Shown here one piece after another: positions 34,074 through 43,665 of a DNA stretch of 64,000 bases (position 1 is the stretch's first letter; each line of letters begins with the position of its first letter). The notes beneath the pieces were generated by a model. That model saw only the letters and a program-made list of their open reading frames with translations, did not search any database and was not told where the DNA came from. Both the position numbers and the translations under genes were made by a program. Where the stretch lies: contig NZ_CP102282.1 of the NCBI RefSeq assembly GCF_025150745.1, positions 1,685,501 to 1,749,500 of the forward strand, in the 5' to 3' direction. The DNA is from Eubacterium ventriosum (GTDB taxonomy: Bacteria > Bacillota > Clostridia > Lachnospirales > Lachnospiraceae).

Positions 34074-36323
34074 ATGAAAAATCCTCTTAATAAAAGATAT
34101 TTCAGAGAATTAAAAAATGATTTTGGCAAGTATATAGCACTGTGCCTCTTTCTTATAGTTACCATTGGATTTTGTTCAGGATTTTTAGTTGCCGATGGAA
34201 GTATAAAGGGCGCATATGATGAAAGCTTCGAGAAGTACAATATAGAAGACGGTCATTTTATTCTTGCAAAAGAAGCAGACAGCAGCCTTATAGATAAGCT
34301 TGAAAAAGAAAATCTTTCAATAGGTCAGTTGTTCTATAAGGATGTGGACAGAAAGAATAATCACACAATCAGATTATACAAGAATCGTACTAAGGTTAAT
34401 AAAGCATGTTTAATGGATGGCAATATGCCAAAGGCAGATGATGAAATTGCAATTGACAGACTTTATGGAGAAAATAATAATATTGTAATTGGCGATAAAA
34501 TCGATATAGGTAATAAAGACTACAAAGTTACTGCCTATATTGCATTATCAGATTACAGTGCATTATTTAAAAACAATACTGATATGATGTTTGATGCAAA
34601 TAAGTTCTCAGTTGCTATTGTAACAGACAAGGCTTTTGATGATGTAGAAACAGAGGCGAAGTATTGTTATACATGGAATTATACTAGTGATTCAGAAAAG
34701 AATATGTCAGACAAGCAACTTACAAAAAAATCTGAAAAGATTCAGGATATTCTTACAGAATCAGGTCTTTTGACAGATTATGTTTTACAAAGAGATAATC
34801 AGGCAATTAATTTTACAGGTGAAGATATGGGTGGCGATATGGTAATGGTTATGGTATTACTTTATATCGTTATGGCAATTATAGCTTTTGTATTTGGTAT
34901 AACAACAAGAAATACAATTGAACAGGAAGCAGGAGCAATCGGAACACTTAGAGCTTCAGGTTACACAAAACAGGAAATGGTAAGACATTACTTCGTATTG
35001 CCGGCACTTATTACTTTTATTGCGGCAGTAATCGGTAACATCCTTGGCTATACAGTAATGAAATTTTATGTTGCTTCAATGTATTACGGAAGTTATTCAC
35101 TTCCAACTTATGTAACAAAATGGAACGCAGACGCTTTCATTCTTACAACTGTAATACCTTGCATAATTGTATTTGTTGTAACATTAATTGTACTTAATGT
35201 TTCACTTAGAATTTCACCGTTACAGTTTTTACGTCACGACTTAAAGAAAAACAAGAAGAGCAAAGTAGTAAAACTTCCAAACTTTAAGTTCAAAACAAGA
35301 TTTAGATTAAGAATAATTTTTCAAAATACATCAACGTATATAACATTATTCTTAGGAATATTGTTTGCCAGCGTCCTTCTTATGTTTGGTATGATGATGT
35401 CACCTTTACTTACAAACTTTAAGGATAGAGTATTGGATTCAAAAATTGCAAACTACCAATATATTTTGAAAGCACCAATTGAAGTAGATGACAAAGATAC
35501 TGAAAAGTATGCAGTATCAGCACTTAATACAACAGACAGCGAAGAAGAAATAACAATATATGGTGTTAACGAAGATTCTAAATATATTAACACTAAGAAC
35601 ATTCCTGACACAAGGAATCAGGTACTTGTATCTAAAGGATATATGGAGAAGTATGGTTTAAAAGAAAACCAGACAATAGAGCTTAAAGAAAAATTTGGCA
35701 GTAAAAAATACAAATTTACAATAAAAGGAACTTACGTTTATCCGGCATCATTATGTATCTTTATGACAAGAGAGAACTTTAACAAAGTATTCGATAAGGA
35801 TAAAGATTATTTCTGTGGATATTTTTCAAATAAGAAGCTGGATATAGATGATATGTATGTGGCATCAATTATTACTGAAAAAGACTTAACAGTTATGTCA
35901 GACCAGTTAGAAGACTCAATGGGGCAGGCATTTTATTTGTTCTGGGGATTTGCCACATTAATCTATATCATAGTAATCTACATCCTTGCAAAGATGATTA
36001 TAGAAAAGAACAAACAGTCAATTTCAATGATAAAAATTCTTGGATACACAGACAAAGAAGTAAGCTCACTTTACAACATTGCCACAGCAATAATAGTTAT
36101 TGCATCAATGATTATATGCGTGCCAATGTCAGCATATATAATTAAATATATATATTATGTAATGATGAAAGATTTTAATGGATGGCTTGATTACTATATT
36201 GCACCATGGATATATCCGGGTATGGTATTAATAGGCGTTGTATGTTACTTTGTGGTTCATATAATTCAGATGAAGAAAATCAAGAAAATACCAATGGAAC
36301 AGGCACTAAAGAATGTGGAATAG
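34074..36323 (+). CDS. FtsX-domain ABC transporter permease
   Basis: This 749-residue protein has an N-terminal helix (about 17-40), a large extracellular region (about 40-250), three central helices (about 255-375) forming the first FtsX domain, a further helix near 420, a second extracellular region and three C-terminal helices (about 620-740) forming the second FtsX domain. The arrangement matches the long permeases that partner MacB-like ATPases. GGAGGCAG precedes the ATG, and a 10-base gap ties it to the ATPase gene. It is followed by a hairpin. Confidence 0.88.
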   Translation: MKNPLNKRYFRELKNDFGKYIALCLFLIVTIGFCSGFLVADGSIKGAYDESFEKYNIEDGHFILAKEADSSLIDKLEKENLSIGQLFYKDVDRKNNHTIRLYKNRTKVNKACLMDGNMPKADDEIAIDRLYGENNNIVIGDKIDIGNKDYKVTAYIALSDYSALFKNNTDMMFDANKFSVAIVTDKAFDDVETEAKYCYTWNYTSDSEKNMSDKQLTKKSEKIQDILTESGLLTDYVLQRDNQAINFTGEDMGGDMVMVMVLLYIVMAIIAFVFGITTRNTIEQEAGAIGTLRASGYTKQEMVRHYFVLPALITFIAAVIGNILGYTVMKFYVASMYYGSYSLPTYVTKWNADAFILTTVIPCIIVFVVTLIVLNVSLRISPLQFLRHDLKKNKKSKVVKLPNFKFKTRFRLRIIFQNTSTYITLFLGILFASVLLMFGMMMSPLLTNFKDRVLDSKIANYQYILKAPIEVDDKDTEKYAVSALNTTDSEEEITIYGVNEDSKYINTKNIPDTRNQVLVSKGYMEKYGLKENQTIELKEKFGSKKYKFTIKGTYVYPASLCIFMTRENFNKVFDKDKDYFCGYFSNKKLDIDDMYVASIITEKDLTVMSDQLEDSMGQAFYLFWGFATLIYIIVIYILAKMIIEKNKQSISMIKILGYTDKEVSSLYNIATAIIVIASMIICVPMSAYIIKYIYYVMMKDFNGWLDYYIAPWIYPGMVLIGVVCYFVVHIIQMKKIKKIPMEQALKNVE

Positions 36324-36332
36324 AAAGGAAGC

Positions 36333-36362
36333 AAATGCCCCCTCAAAACGAGGGGGCAAAAT
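36333..36362. terminator. Convergent-gene hairpin terminator
   Basis: A perfect G/C-rich stem, tgccccctc (36336-36344) with gagggggca (36350-36358), separates the FtsX gene from the oppositely oriented tyrA. T content follows on the plus strand only loosely; it may serve both strands. Confidence 0.7.
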
Positions 36363-36369
36363 TATAACT

Positions 36370-37473
36370 CTATTTTCTTTTTATTACATTATATCTATGG
36401 CGTTCAAGTTGTTCCACAGCTTTGTTGGCTGATGTTTCATCATAGAATGAAATCTTTAATACGCCATCTTCAAATTCTCTATTATGTATAATGCCGATGT
36501 TTTTGATGCTGACTCCGTTTGTTGCAAGTATTGTGGCAATTGTAGCTATTGCACCGGATTCATCTATAATGTTGCAGTAAACATTGTAGCTTCTTGAAAT
36601 AAGACTGTTGTTACGGTCTTCAATGCTGTCGCGGTAGTCACGGCTTTCTGAAATTAAATCAAAAATGCCCTGTCCCTTATGCTGGTCAAGGTCTTCTTTA
36701 ATTTCAAGAAGGCTGTCAATATATTTCTGTAACATGTCACTAATATTAGTATTGTTTGTCATACAAATCTGTTCCCACATTTCAGGTGAAGAAGAAGCAA
36801 TTCTTGTAATATCCTTAAAACCACCGGCTGCCATAGTTTTCATATATTCATTTTTTGAATCATTATGCTTAACCAGATTAACAAGGCTGGCAGCAATAAG
36901 ATGTGGCAGGTGACTGATTGTAGCAACTACCTTATCATGTTCTTCATATGATATATTAATTGGAATAGCCCCAATACCCTGAACGATTTCAGTAAACTCT
37001 TCAACACGCTCTTCACTAACAGCGTCAGTAGGAGTAATGGCATAGTATGCATTTTCAACCAGACGGTCATTAGCATAAGTGTAGCTTGTTTTTTCAGAAC
37101 CGGCCATTGGATGTCCGCCAATAAAATTTTTCTCCAGCCCAAGTTCTTCAACAGCCTTATGGATATTGCCTTTAACACTTCCCACGTCAGTGATAATGCA
37201 ATCATCTTTTATAATATCTTTAAGAATCTTTAAATATTCAACATTTTTTTCAACAGGAGTGCAAAGAAAAATATAATCACACTCATTAAAAGTTTCATTA
37301 ACTTGTGGAACAGCAATATTGGCAGTTCCGTCATTGATAGCCATAACTCTAGGCTCAGCGCTTCGATTGTATACAATAATCTTACAACTTGGGTAAACAC
37401 GTCTAAGTGCCTTGGCAATTGAACCCCCTATTAAACCAATTCCTACAAATCCAAAAGTAATATGTTCTCTCAT
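36370..37473 (-). CDS. tyrA: Prephenate dehydrogenase with ACT domain
   Basis: This 367-residue NAD(P)-dependent enzyme makes 4-hydroxyphenylpyruvate for tyrosine. The Rossmann motif VGIGLIGGSIAKALR lies near the N-terminus, with ITDVGSVKGNI and the catalytic GGHPMAGSEKTSY region following. ISHLPHLIAASLV is the conserved helix of the C-terminal dimer domain. A C-terminal ACT domain (about 295-365) fits feedback control by tyrosine. The only in-frame start is at 37473, whose near ribosome site is weak. A strong GGAGGAGG lies about 35 bases upstream, separated by a small tctga-ttta-tcaga hairpin. Confidence 0.92.
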   Translation of the reverse strand: MREHITFGFVGIGLIGGSIAKALRRVYPSCKIIVYNRSAEPRVMAINDGTANIAVPQVNETFNECDYIFLCTPVEKNVEYLKILKDIIKDDCIITDVGSVKGNIHKAVEELGLEKNFIGGHPMAGSEKTSYTYANDRLVENAYYAITPTDAVSEERVEEFTEIVQGIGAIPINISYEEHDKVVATISHLPHLIAASLVNLVKHNDSKNEYMKTMAAGGFKDITRIASSSPEMWEQICMTNNTNISDMLQKYIDSLLEIKEDLDQHKGQGIFDLISESRDYRDSIEDRNNSLISRSYNVYCNIIDESGAIATIATILATNGVSIKNIGIIHNREFEDGVLKISFYDETSANKAVEQLERHRYNVIKRK

Positions 37474-37802
37474 AACTCTATTAAACTCTGATAAATCAGA
37501 TTTCCTCCTCCTTTAACTTTAACGCTTTAAAGTTTAACACTTTAAAGTCAAAACTGCAAGCATAAATTTAGAATTATCTAAAATTATTAAAAAAATATAT
37601 TCTAAAATATAAAAACTAAAAAACAAAGTTATAAATATATAATAAAAACAGTAGATACAAATTAAAAAATTAGAGAACCCCAAAAATTTGCTTACACGGC
37701 TTGTTAAAGATTTAACTTTGTTGTAAAGAACCGGCATATAGAGTAAAATATATTACATAGAATTGTAACGGATTTTAAAAATTAAATAAGGAGGCCGGAT
37801 TT
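37474..37802. other. Divergent intergenic region between tyrA and the EF-G paralogue
   Basis: I see no gene here. The tyrA side holds the displaced GGAGGAGG (about 37503-37512) and four CTTTAA motifs at 37511-37548, two of them full ctttaaag palindromes (37525-37532, 37540-37547). The middle is very A/T-rich. The right side holds the promoter of the EF-G paralogue. An open frame of 67 codons on the minus strand has no ribosome site and an improbable composition. Confidence 0.5.
37721..37749 (+). promoter_or_regulatory. Probable promoter of the EF-G paralogue
   Basis: TTGTAA (37721-37726) and TAAAAT (37744-37749) are spaced by 17 bases, 53 bases before the ATG. Confidence 0.45.
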
Positions 37803-39878
37803 ATGAACGTATATGAAACATCCAGTATTAGAAATGTTGTTTTTCTTGGTCACGGAGGATCAGGAAAGACTACTTTGGCAGAAGCCATTTCTTATTCTAC
37901 AGGAGTAATTACCAGAATGGGACGGGTGCAGGACGGTAATACTATCAGTGATTATGATAAGGAGGAGATTAAACGAAAGTTTTCCATAAATGCTTCAGTT
38001 ATACCGGTAGAGTGGAATGGTTTGAAGATTAACATTCTTGACGCACCGGGATATTTTGATTTTGTGGGTCAGATGGAAGATGCAATGAGTGTTGCTGATG
38101 CAGCAGTTATTGTTGTAAATGGCAAGGCGGGAATCGAAGTTGGAACAATTAAGGCTTGGGAGATTTGTGAGAGAAGACAGATTCCAAGAATATTCTTTAT
38201 TACCAACATGGATGATCCTAATGCTAAATATATGGAAATCGTGGAGCAGTTGAAAGAAAGATTTGGAAAGAAAGTGGCTCCATTCCATTTGCCTATTATT
38301 GAAGATGGAAAGTTAACAGGATATGTTAACGTGGTAAAAATGGGAGGCAGAAAGTTTACCGACGACCTTGGAAGCTATACGGAAAGAGATATTCCTGAGG
38401 ATTTAACACCAGAACTTGAACCTTGTAGGGAACAGTTAATGGAAGCAGTGGCAGAATCAGACGAAGATCTTATGGATAAATATTTTTCAGGGGAAGAATT
38501 TACATACGAGGAGATTTCAATGGCTCTTAGAAGAAGTGTTATCAAGTGTGACATTGTTCCGGTACAGATTGGCTCAGGAGTAAATTGTCAGGGCGTTAAC
38601 AGCTTTCTTCAGACTTGCGAGAAATATTTTCCATCAGCAGATAAAGCTGAAGTAATGAAGATTGCCATAAACTTAGAAACAGGAGAAGAAGTTATAGGTG
38701 ATTTTGATTGGAACAAACCTGTTTCAGCATATGTATTTAAAACTATAATGGATCCTTTTGTTGGTAAGTATTCTCTTGTAAAAGTTAGAACCGGAGTGTT
38801 GTGTGCAGGGGATACAGTTTACAACGCCACAAAAGATGTAGAAGAAAAACTAAGTAAGCTTTACGTAATGCGTGGCAAGAATGTAATAGAGGTTCAAAAA
38901 CTATACGCAGGAGATATTGGAGCAATTGGCAAGCTTGCCAGCACAAGAACAGGAGATACCTTATCAACTAAGGAATGGCCTATAGAATATCATCCAACAA
39001 CAATGTCAAAGCCTTATACATATGTAAGATATAAAGCAGTTAACAAGGGTGAAGAAGAAAAAATAGCCCAGGCTTTAAACAAGCTTACAATTGAAGATTT
39101 AACATTGAAGGTGGTTGTAGATGATGAAAATAAGCAGACATTACTTTATGGAATAGGTGAACAGCAGTTAGAAGTTGCAGCATCTAAGCTTGAAGAAAGA
39201 TATAAGGTTAAGATTACATTAGAGAAACCTAGAATTGCTTTTAGAGAAACAATAAAGAAGAAAGTTCAGGTTCAGGGCAAACACAAGAAACAGTCAGGTG
39301 GTCATGGTCAGTATGGAGATGTTGTAATGGAATTTGAGCCGTCAGGAGATTTGTCGAAACCTTATGAGTTTGAGGAGAAGATTTTTGGTGGAGCAGTTCC
39401 AAGAAATTATTTCCCTGCTGTAGAAAAAGGTATTCAGGAATGTGTTAAAGCAGGTCCACTTGCGGGGTACCCTGTAGTTGGAATTAAGGCTACTTTAATT
39501 GATGGCTCATATCACCCTGTTGATTCATCTGAAATGGCATTTAAGATGGCTACAGTATTAGCATTTAAGAAAGGTTTTATGGAAGCTAACCCGATATTGC
39601 TTGAGCCTATTGCACTTTTAAGCGTTACAGCACCTGATAAATATTCAGGAGACATAATGGGCGATTTAAATAAGAGAAGAGGAAGAATAACTAACATGAT
39701 TCCAACAGATACAGGAAAGCAGATTATAGAGGCTGAAGTCCCAATGTTAGAATTGTCGGGTTATTCAACTTCACTACGTTCAATTACCGGAGGAAGTGGA
39801 GATTTTGAATATGTAGTATCAAAATACGAGCAGGCACCGGCAGATGTTCAAAACAGAGTGATTGAAGAGCAGAAATAA
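37803..39878 (+). CDS. Elongation factor G-like GTPase (EF-G paralogue)
   Basis: This 691-residue protein has the EF-G domain order: G domain with P-loop GHGGSGKTT (about 16-24) and G3 DAPGYFDF, then domains II, III (IEDLTLKVVVDD...LYGIGEQQLEV), IV (HKKQSGGHGQYGDVVMEFEP) and V (EVPMLELSGYSTSLRSITGG). It lacks the long G' insertion expected of a main EF-G, and the G4 position reads TNMD in place of NKMD (about 133-136). It therefore belongs to the FusA2/EF-G-like branch and not to the housekeeping factor. Its role is uncertain (ribosome recycling, stress or translational control). GGAGG precedes the ATG. Confidence 0.85.
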   Translation: MNVYETSSIRNVVFLGHGGSGKTTLAEAISYSTGVITRMGRVQDGNTISDYDKEEIKRKFSINASVIPVEWNGLKINILDAPGYFDFVGQMEDAMSVADAAVIVVNGKAGIEVGTIKAWEICERRQIPRIFFITNMDDPNAKYMEIVEQLKERFGKKVAPFHLPIIEDGKLTGYVNVVKMGGRKFTDDLGSYTERDIPEDLTPELEPCREQLMEAVAESDEDLMDKYFSGEEFTYEEISMALRRSVIKCDIVPVQIGSGVNCQGVNSFLQTCEKYFPSADKAEVMKIAINLETGEEVIGDFDWNKPVSAYVFKTIMDPFVGKYSLVKVRTGVLCAGDTVYNATKDVEEKLSKLYVMRGKNVIEVQKLYAGDIGAIGKLASTRTGDTLSTKEWPIEYHPTTMSKPYTYVRYKAVNKGEEEKIAQALNKLTIEDLTLKVVVDDENKQTLLYGIGEQQLEVAASKLEERYKVKITLEKPRIAFRETIKKKVQVQGKHKKQSGGHGQYGDVVMEFEPSGDLSKPYEFEEKIFGGAVPRNYFPAVEKGIQECVKAGPLAGYPVVGIKATLIDGSYHPVDSSEMAFKMATVLAFKKGFMEANPILLEPIALLSVTAPDKYSGDIMGDLNKRRGRITNMIPTDTGKQIIEAEVPMLELSGYSTSLRSITGGSGDFEYVVSKYEQAPADVQNRVIEEQK

Positions 39879-39992
39879 TCAAACTTAAAAAACAAAAGAC
39901 TACGATGTCTAATTAAGTAATGCAATGAAATCAAAATAAAGTAAAAATAGTGAAATAATAAAAATAATCAATTGATTAGATAAAAATAGTCA

Positions 39993-40021
39993 TTGATTTT
40001 TAGAAAAAAACAATATAGAAT
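39993..40021 (+). promoter_or_regulatory. Promoter of the trp leader
   Basis: TTGATT (39993-39998) and TAGAAT (40016-40021) are spaced by 17 bases, directly before the T-box leader. The preceding 39879-39992 stretch is A/T-rich without a clear terminator. Confidence 0.55.
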
Positions 40022-40027
40022 TGTCCC

Positions 40028-40327
40028 AACAGTGATTAAACCGTTGATCGGGAGTAAGTAGTTACAAGAGATGTTTTTCAGAGAGTTGTCGGTTGGTGTG
40101 AGACAATAAACTATCAGTAATGAATGGACCTGAGAGGGCAGCTTGAAACCAATATGATAATCATAGGAAGTAGACGCTGACGGATCCTTACCGTTATAGA
40201 AGGTAGCATATGATGGTATGCAATGAGTGAATGTGTTATACATTAATTTGGGTGGCACCGCAGAAGTTTATTATAGCTTTTGTCCCTTTACGAGAAGTAG
40301 AGGGATGAAAGCTTTTTCTTTTGTCCC
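40028..40327 (+). promoter_or_regulatory. T-box leader (tryptophan type)
   Basis: The T-box core TGGGTGGCACCGCAG is at 40249-40263. The terminator that competes with it is AGCTTTTGTCCCT paired with AGGGATGAAAGCT (about 40275-40312), with a T-rich tail TTTTTCTTTTG. In stem I, the specifier loop reads GAA-TGG-ACC near 40126-40134, giving the tryptophan codon TGG followed by a purine. Low charged tRNA-Trp should release transcription of the genes downstream. It now controls only the scar and trpBA. Confidence 0.88.
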
Positions 40328-40350
40328 AAAATAAAAATAAGGAGGACAAC

Positions 40351-40502
40351 ATGAAAACACAATCGTTTAACGAAATCGAAAATTTGACTAAAGAGTACAG
40401 TATGATTCCAATATGCAAGGAGATTTATGCAGCGGAGTTGAAACTGACGGAATTAAGGACAAAGAAAAAATCAAAAAAGTAATAGAAATTGTAAGGCAAT
40501 AA
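40351..40502 (+). pseudogene. trpE'-'trpF deletion scar
   Basis: After a GGAGGACAAC ribosome site, an ATG opens a frame reading SFNEIENLTKEYSMIPICKE, then IYA. This is the recognisable N-terminus of anthranilate synthase component I (TrpE). Right after IYA, at about 40427-40433, the sequence changes in a different frame to SGVETDGIKDKEKIKKVIE and IVRQ, stop at 40500-40502. That is the C-terminal end of phosphoribosylanthranilate isomerase (TrpF), whose SGVE-DG-KD motif is highly conserved. In the trpE frame the product is a 43-residue nonsense peptide ending at 40482. The genes normally between them (trpE body, trpG, trpD, trpC, trpF body) are missing, with trpB starting 18 bases later. Confidence 0.85.
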
Positions 40503-40520
40503 TTGCAGATAGGAGATAAA

Positions 40521-41726
40521 ATGAGCGATACAAATAATACAAACTCAAAAGGACGATTTGGAAGATATGGCGGACAGTATGTTCCGGAAACATTAATGAA
40601 CGCAGTAAATGAATTGGAAGAAGCATATAATCATTACAAGGACGATCCTGAATTTAATAAGGAATTAACAGACCTTTTAAATAACTATGTAGGCAGACCA
40701 TCTTTGCTTTATTATGCAGAAAAAATGACAAAGGATTTAGGTGGCGCAAAGGTTTATTTAAAGAGAGAAGATTTAAACCATACAGGTTCTCACAAACTTA
40801 ACAATGCCATGGGTCAGGTTTTACTTGCAAAGAAAATGGGAAAAACAAGAGTTATAGCTGAAACAGGTGCAGGACAGCATGGTGTGGCAACAGCAACGGC
40901 AGCAGCTTTAATGGGAATGGAATGTGAAGTCTTCATGGGAAAAGAAGACTGCCAAAGACAGGCACTTAACGTATTTAGAATGCAACTTTTAGGAGCAAAA
41001 GTTCATCCTGTAACAAGTGGAACAATGACATTAAAAGATGCAGTAAACGAAACTATGAAGGAATGGACTAACAGAATTGATGACACACATTATGTTTTAG
41101 GTTCAGTAATGGGACCACACCCTTTCCCGACTATTGTACGTGATTTTCAGGCAATAATCAGCAAGGAAATAAAAGAACAGTTAATGGAAAAAGAAGGCAA
41201 ATTACCTGATGCAGTAATCGCCTGTGTAGGCGGCGGTTCAAACGCAATCGGTGCTTTCTACAATTTCATTGAAGATAAAGACGTTAAATTAATCGGTTGT
41301 GAGGCAGCAGGACTTGGAGTTGATAATCCAAAGAACGCAGCAACAATGGCTAACGGTTCAGAAGCTATTTTCCACGGAATGAAGTCTTTATTCTGCCAGA
41401 ATGAATATGGTCAGATTGCCCCTGTTTATTCAATTTCAGCAGGACTTGATTATCCGGGAATCGGACCTGAACATGCAATGCTTCAGGCAGAAAAAAGAGC
41501 AGAATATGTGGCAATTACAGATGAAGAAGCAGTTGATGCTTTTGAATATTTGTCAAAAACAGAAGGAATTATTCCTGCAATTGAAAGTTCTCACGCAATT
41601 GCATATGCAATGAAGTATGTGCCAACTTTGGACAAAGATAAAATCGTAGTAGTTAACGTGTCAGGTCGTGGTGACAAGGACGTGGCAGCAATAGCAAGAT
41701 ATAGAGGAGTACAGATTTATGAGTAA
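40521..41726 (+). CDS. trpB: Tryptophan synthase beta chain
   Basis: This 401-residue PLP enzyme condenses indole with serine. The start [17 protein letters not shown], the PLP lysine in [31 protein letters not shown] and the phosphate-binding [12 protein letters not shown] are all intact. I chose the ATG at 40521, preceded by AGGAGATAAA; an upstream TTG in frame has no good ribosome site. It overlaps trpA by 8 bases, so the two are translationally coupled. With the rest of the pathway deleted upstream, it probably works from scavenged or exogenous indole, unless trpEGDCF lies elsewhere. Confidence 0.97.
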   Translation: MSDTNNTNSKGRFGRYGGQYVPETLMNAVNELEEAYNHYKDDPEFNKELTDLLNNYVGRPSLLYYAEKMTKDLGGAKVYLKREDLNHTGSHKLNNAMGQVLLAKKMGKTRVIAETGAGQHGVATATAAALMGMECEVFMGKEDCQRQALNVFRMQLLGAKVHPVTSGTMTLKDAVNETMKEWTNRIDDTHYVLGSVMGPHPFPTIVRDFQAIISKEIKEQLMEKEGKLPDAVIACVGGGSNAIGAFYNFIEDKDVKLIGCEAAGLGVDNPKNAATMANGSEAIFHGMKSLFCQNEYGQIAPVYSISAGLDYPGIGPEHAMLQAEKRAEYVAITDEEAVDAFEYLSKTEGIIPAIESSHAIAYAMKYVPTLDKDKIVVVNVSGRGDKDVAAIARYRGVQIYE

Positions 41727-42492
41727 AATAAAAGAAGCATTTAAGAATGGAAAAGCATTTATACCTTTTATAACAGGAGGAGATCCTGACCTTGAAACAA
41801 CAAAGAAACTTATTATTGAAATGCAGAATGCAGGGGCAGATATAATTGAAGTGGGAATACCTTTTTCAGACCCAATCGCAGAAGGACAGGTTATTCAGAA
41901 GGCAGATTTAAGATCATTGGAAGCAGGCTGTACAACAGATAAGTTAATGGATGCTTTAATTGAAATAAAAGACCGGATTCATATTCCATTAGTTTTTATG
42001 ACATACATAAATGTTATTTACAAATATGGGAAAAAGAAATTTATGGACAGGTGTAGTGAATGTGGAATTTGTGGAATAATTGTTCCGGATTGTCCTTATG
42101 AAGAAAAAAATGAACTTTTGCCTGAATGTACAGAGGCAGGAATTGAATTGATTTCTATGATAGCTCCAACATCTCACGACAGAATAAAAATGATTGCAAA
42201 GGAAGCTCAGGGATTTCTTTACTGCGTATCTTCACTTGGAGTTACAGGTGTTAGAAAAGAAATAAAAACAGACATTAACGGAATGATTGAACTTGTTAAG
42301 GAAGTTTCAGATGTACCTTGTGCAGTAGGTTTTGGAATTTCCACACCAAAGCAGGCAGAAGATGTATGCAAATATGCCGACGGAGCAATTGTTGGCAGTG
42401 CTATTGTAAGAATTGTGGCAGAACATGGAAAAGACAGTGTACAATATGTTTCACAGTATGTAAAAGAAATGAAAGAGGCTGTAAGAAAATAG
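41719..42492 (+). CDS. trpA: Tryptophan synthase alpha chain
   Basis: This 257-residue TIM-barrel subunit cleaves indole-3-glycerol phosphate to indole for TrpB. It has [12 protein letters not shown], the catalytic glutamate and aspartate region [19 protein letters not shown], and the phosphate loops [10 protein letters not shown] and [11 protein letters not shown]. No damage is seen. Its natural substrate is made by TrpC, whose gene is missing from this operon, so its retention is notable: it may act mainly as the allosteric partner of TrpB. Confidence 0.97.
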   Translation: MSKIKEAFKNGKAFIPFITGGDPDLETTKKLIIEMQNAGADIIEVGIPFSDPIAEGQVIQKADLRSLEAGCTTDKLMDALIEIKDRIHIPLVFMTYINVIYKYGKKKFMDRCSECGICGIIVPDCPYEEKNELLPECTEAGIELISMIAPTSHDRIKMIAKEAQGFLYCVSSLGVTGVRKEIKTDINGMIELVKEVSDVPCAVGFGISTPKQAEDVCKYADGAIVGSAIVRIVAEHGKDSVQYVSQYVKEMKEAVRK

Positions 42493-42594
42493 AATTAATC
42501 AATAGAATTAGGTGTCAAAAAGCCAGAAGTTTATTATACGGATTAATATAAGCTTTGCACTCCCACAATTCTTCCATATAATAATAAATATCTA

Positions 42595-42623
42595 TTGAAT
42601 TATTTTCCAATAGGTTATAAAAT
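42595..42623 (+). promoter_or_regulatory. Probable promoter of the thiamin operon
   Basis: TTGAAT (42595-42600) and TAAAAT (42618-42623) are 17 bases apart, 55 bases before the riboswitch. The 42493-42594 stretch behind trpA has no gene. Confidence 0.45.
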
Positions 42624-42677
42624 ATACTCTGTAAAGTGCTTATGGACACAGAGAAAAAGGAAAATTTAATAATTATA

Positions 42678-42768
42678 ACAGGGGAGCTTGTAGGCAGGCT
42701 GAGAGGAAGTAATCAACTTCGACCCATGAACCTGATTTGGATAATGCCAACGTAGGAAGAAATCAATT
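42678..42768 (+). promoter_or_regulatory. TPP riboswitch (THI element)
   Basis: The conserved core elements appear in order: ACAGGGGAGC, the pyrimidine-sensing GGCTGAGAGG (42697-42706), CGACCC at 42720-42725, then ATGAACCTGAT, TTGGATAATGCCA and CGTAGGAAGA. Thiamin pyrophosphate binding should favour the terminator just downstream and shut off thiM-cytX. Confidence 0.95.
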
Positions 42769-42782
42769 TTAAGATTCATTGC

Positions 42783-42816
42783 GGACAGACCAAATAGGTT
42801 TGTCCTTTTTCTTTTG
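42783..42816 (+). terminator. Riboswitch-controlled terminator
   Basis: ggacagacc (42783-42791) pairs with ggtttgtcc (42797-42805), followed by TTTTTCTTTT. It is the expression platform of the TPP riboswitch. Confidence 0.88.
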
Positions 42817-42843
42817 TGAAAAATTAAATTCAGGAGGACAAAG

Positions 42844-43665
42844 ATGTTTAAAGAATGTTTAGAAAATGTTAGAAAGAATGTGCCATTAGTACACAATATT
42901 ACAAATTATGTAACAGTAAATGATGTTGCAAATGTTTTACTTGCCTGTGGAGGAAGCCCTATTATGTCTGATGACATTGATGATGTGGTAGATATTACAT
43001 CTATTTGTGGTGGACTTAACATTAATATTGGAACATTAAACAAGAACACTATTCCTTCAATGTTTGCAGCAGGAAAGAAAGCAAACGAATTAGGTCATGT
43101 TGTTTTACTTGACCCTGTTGGAGCAGGAGCAAGTGCCTTAAGAACTAACACAGCTAACGAACTTATGAAAAAAATAAAGTTTGATGTTGTTAGAGGAAAT
43201 ATTTCAGAAGTTAAGACTTTAATGGTTGGAAGTGGAAGTACTAAAGGTGTTGACGCTGACGTAGCCGATAAAGTTACAGATGAAAATCTTGAAGAAACTA
43301 TTTCTAAATTAAAAGCTTTTTCAAAAGCAACAGGAAGCATTATTGCCGTAACAGGAGCAATTGACTTAGTTTGCAATAGTGAAAAATGCTATGTAATAAG
43401 AAATGGTAAGCCACAGATGAGTTCAATTACAGGAACAGGTTGTCAGCTTTCAGGACTTATGACAGCATATTTAGTAGCTAACTCTGAAAACAAGTTAGAA
43501 GCAGCCGCAGCTGCAGTTTGCTTAATGGGACTTGCAGGAGAGATTGCTTATGACAGAATGCAGGATGGTGATGGCAACTCAACATACAGAAACAGAATTA
43601 TTGATGCTATCTACAACATGGATGGAGAAACATTGGAAAAAGGAGCAAAATATGAAATCAAGTAA
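42844..43665 (+). CDS. thiM: Hydroxyethylthiazole kinase
   Basis: This 273-residue kinase phosphorylates 4-methyl-5-hydroxyethylthiazole, the thiazole half of thiamin. Motifs: PLVHNITNYVTVNDVANVLL at the start, LLDPVGAGASALR, VRGNISEVKTL, and the catalytic TGTGCQLSGLMTAY. The length is normal. CAGGAGGACAAAG precedes the ATG. It overlaps thiE by 14 bases, which points to translational coupling under the TPP riboswitch. Confidence 0.96.
   Translation: MFKECLENVRKNVPLVHNITNYVTVNDVANVLLACGGSPIMSDDIDDVVDITSICGGLNINIGTLNKNTIPSMFAAGKKANELGHVVLLDPVGAGASALRTNTANELMKKIKFDVVRGNISEVKTLMVGSGSTKGVDADVADKVTDENLEETISKLKAFSKATGSIIAVTGAIDLVCNSEKCYVIRNGKPQMSSITGTGCQLSGLMTAYLVANSENKLEAAAAAVCLMGLAGEIAYDRMQDGDGNSTYRNRIIDAIYNMDGETLEKGAKYEIK

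Noticed and set aside
37534-37737. Minus-strand open frame of 67 codons between tyrA and the EF-G paralogue
   Set aside because: Very A/T-rich, Phe/Ile/Tyr-heavy product, no ribosome site; best explained by base composition.
39968-40258. Minus-strand open frame of 96 codons across the trp leader
   Set aside because: It is antisense to the T-box leader and has no coding features.
40503-40520. TTG start for trpB, giving six extra residues
   Set aside because: The AGGAGATAAA site fits the ATG at 40521, and homology begins after it.
42592-42613. ctattg/caatag inverted repeat as the trpA terminator
   Set aside because: Six base pairs with an A/T loop and no T-run; it overlaps the likely thiamin promoter.
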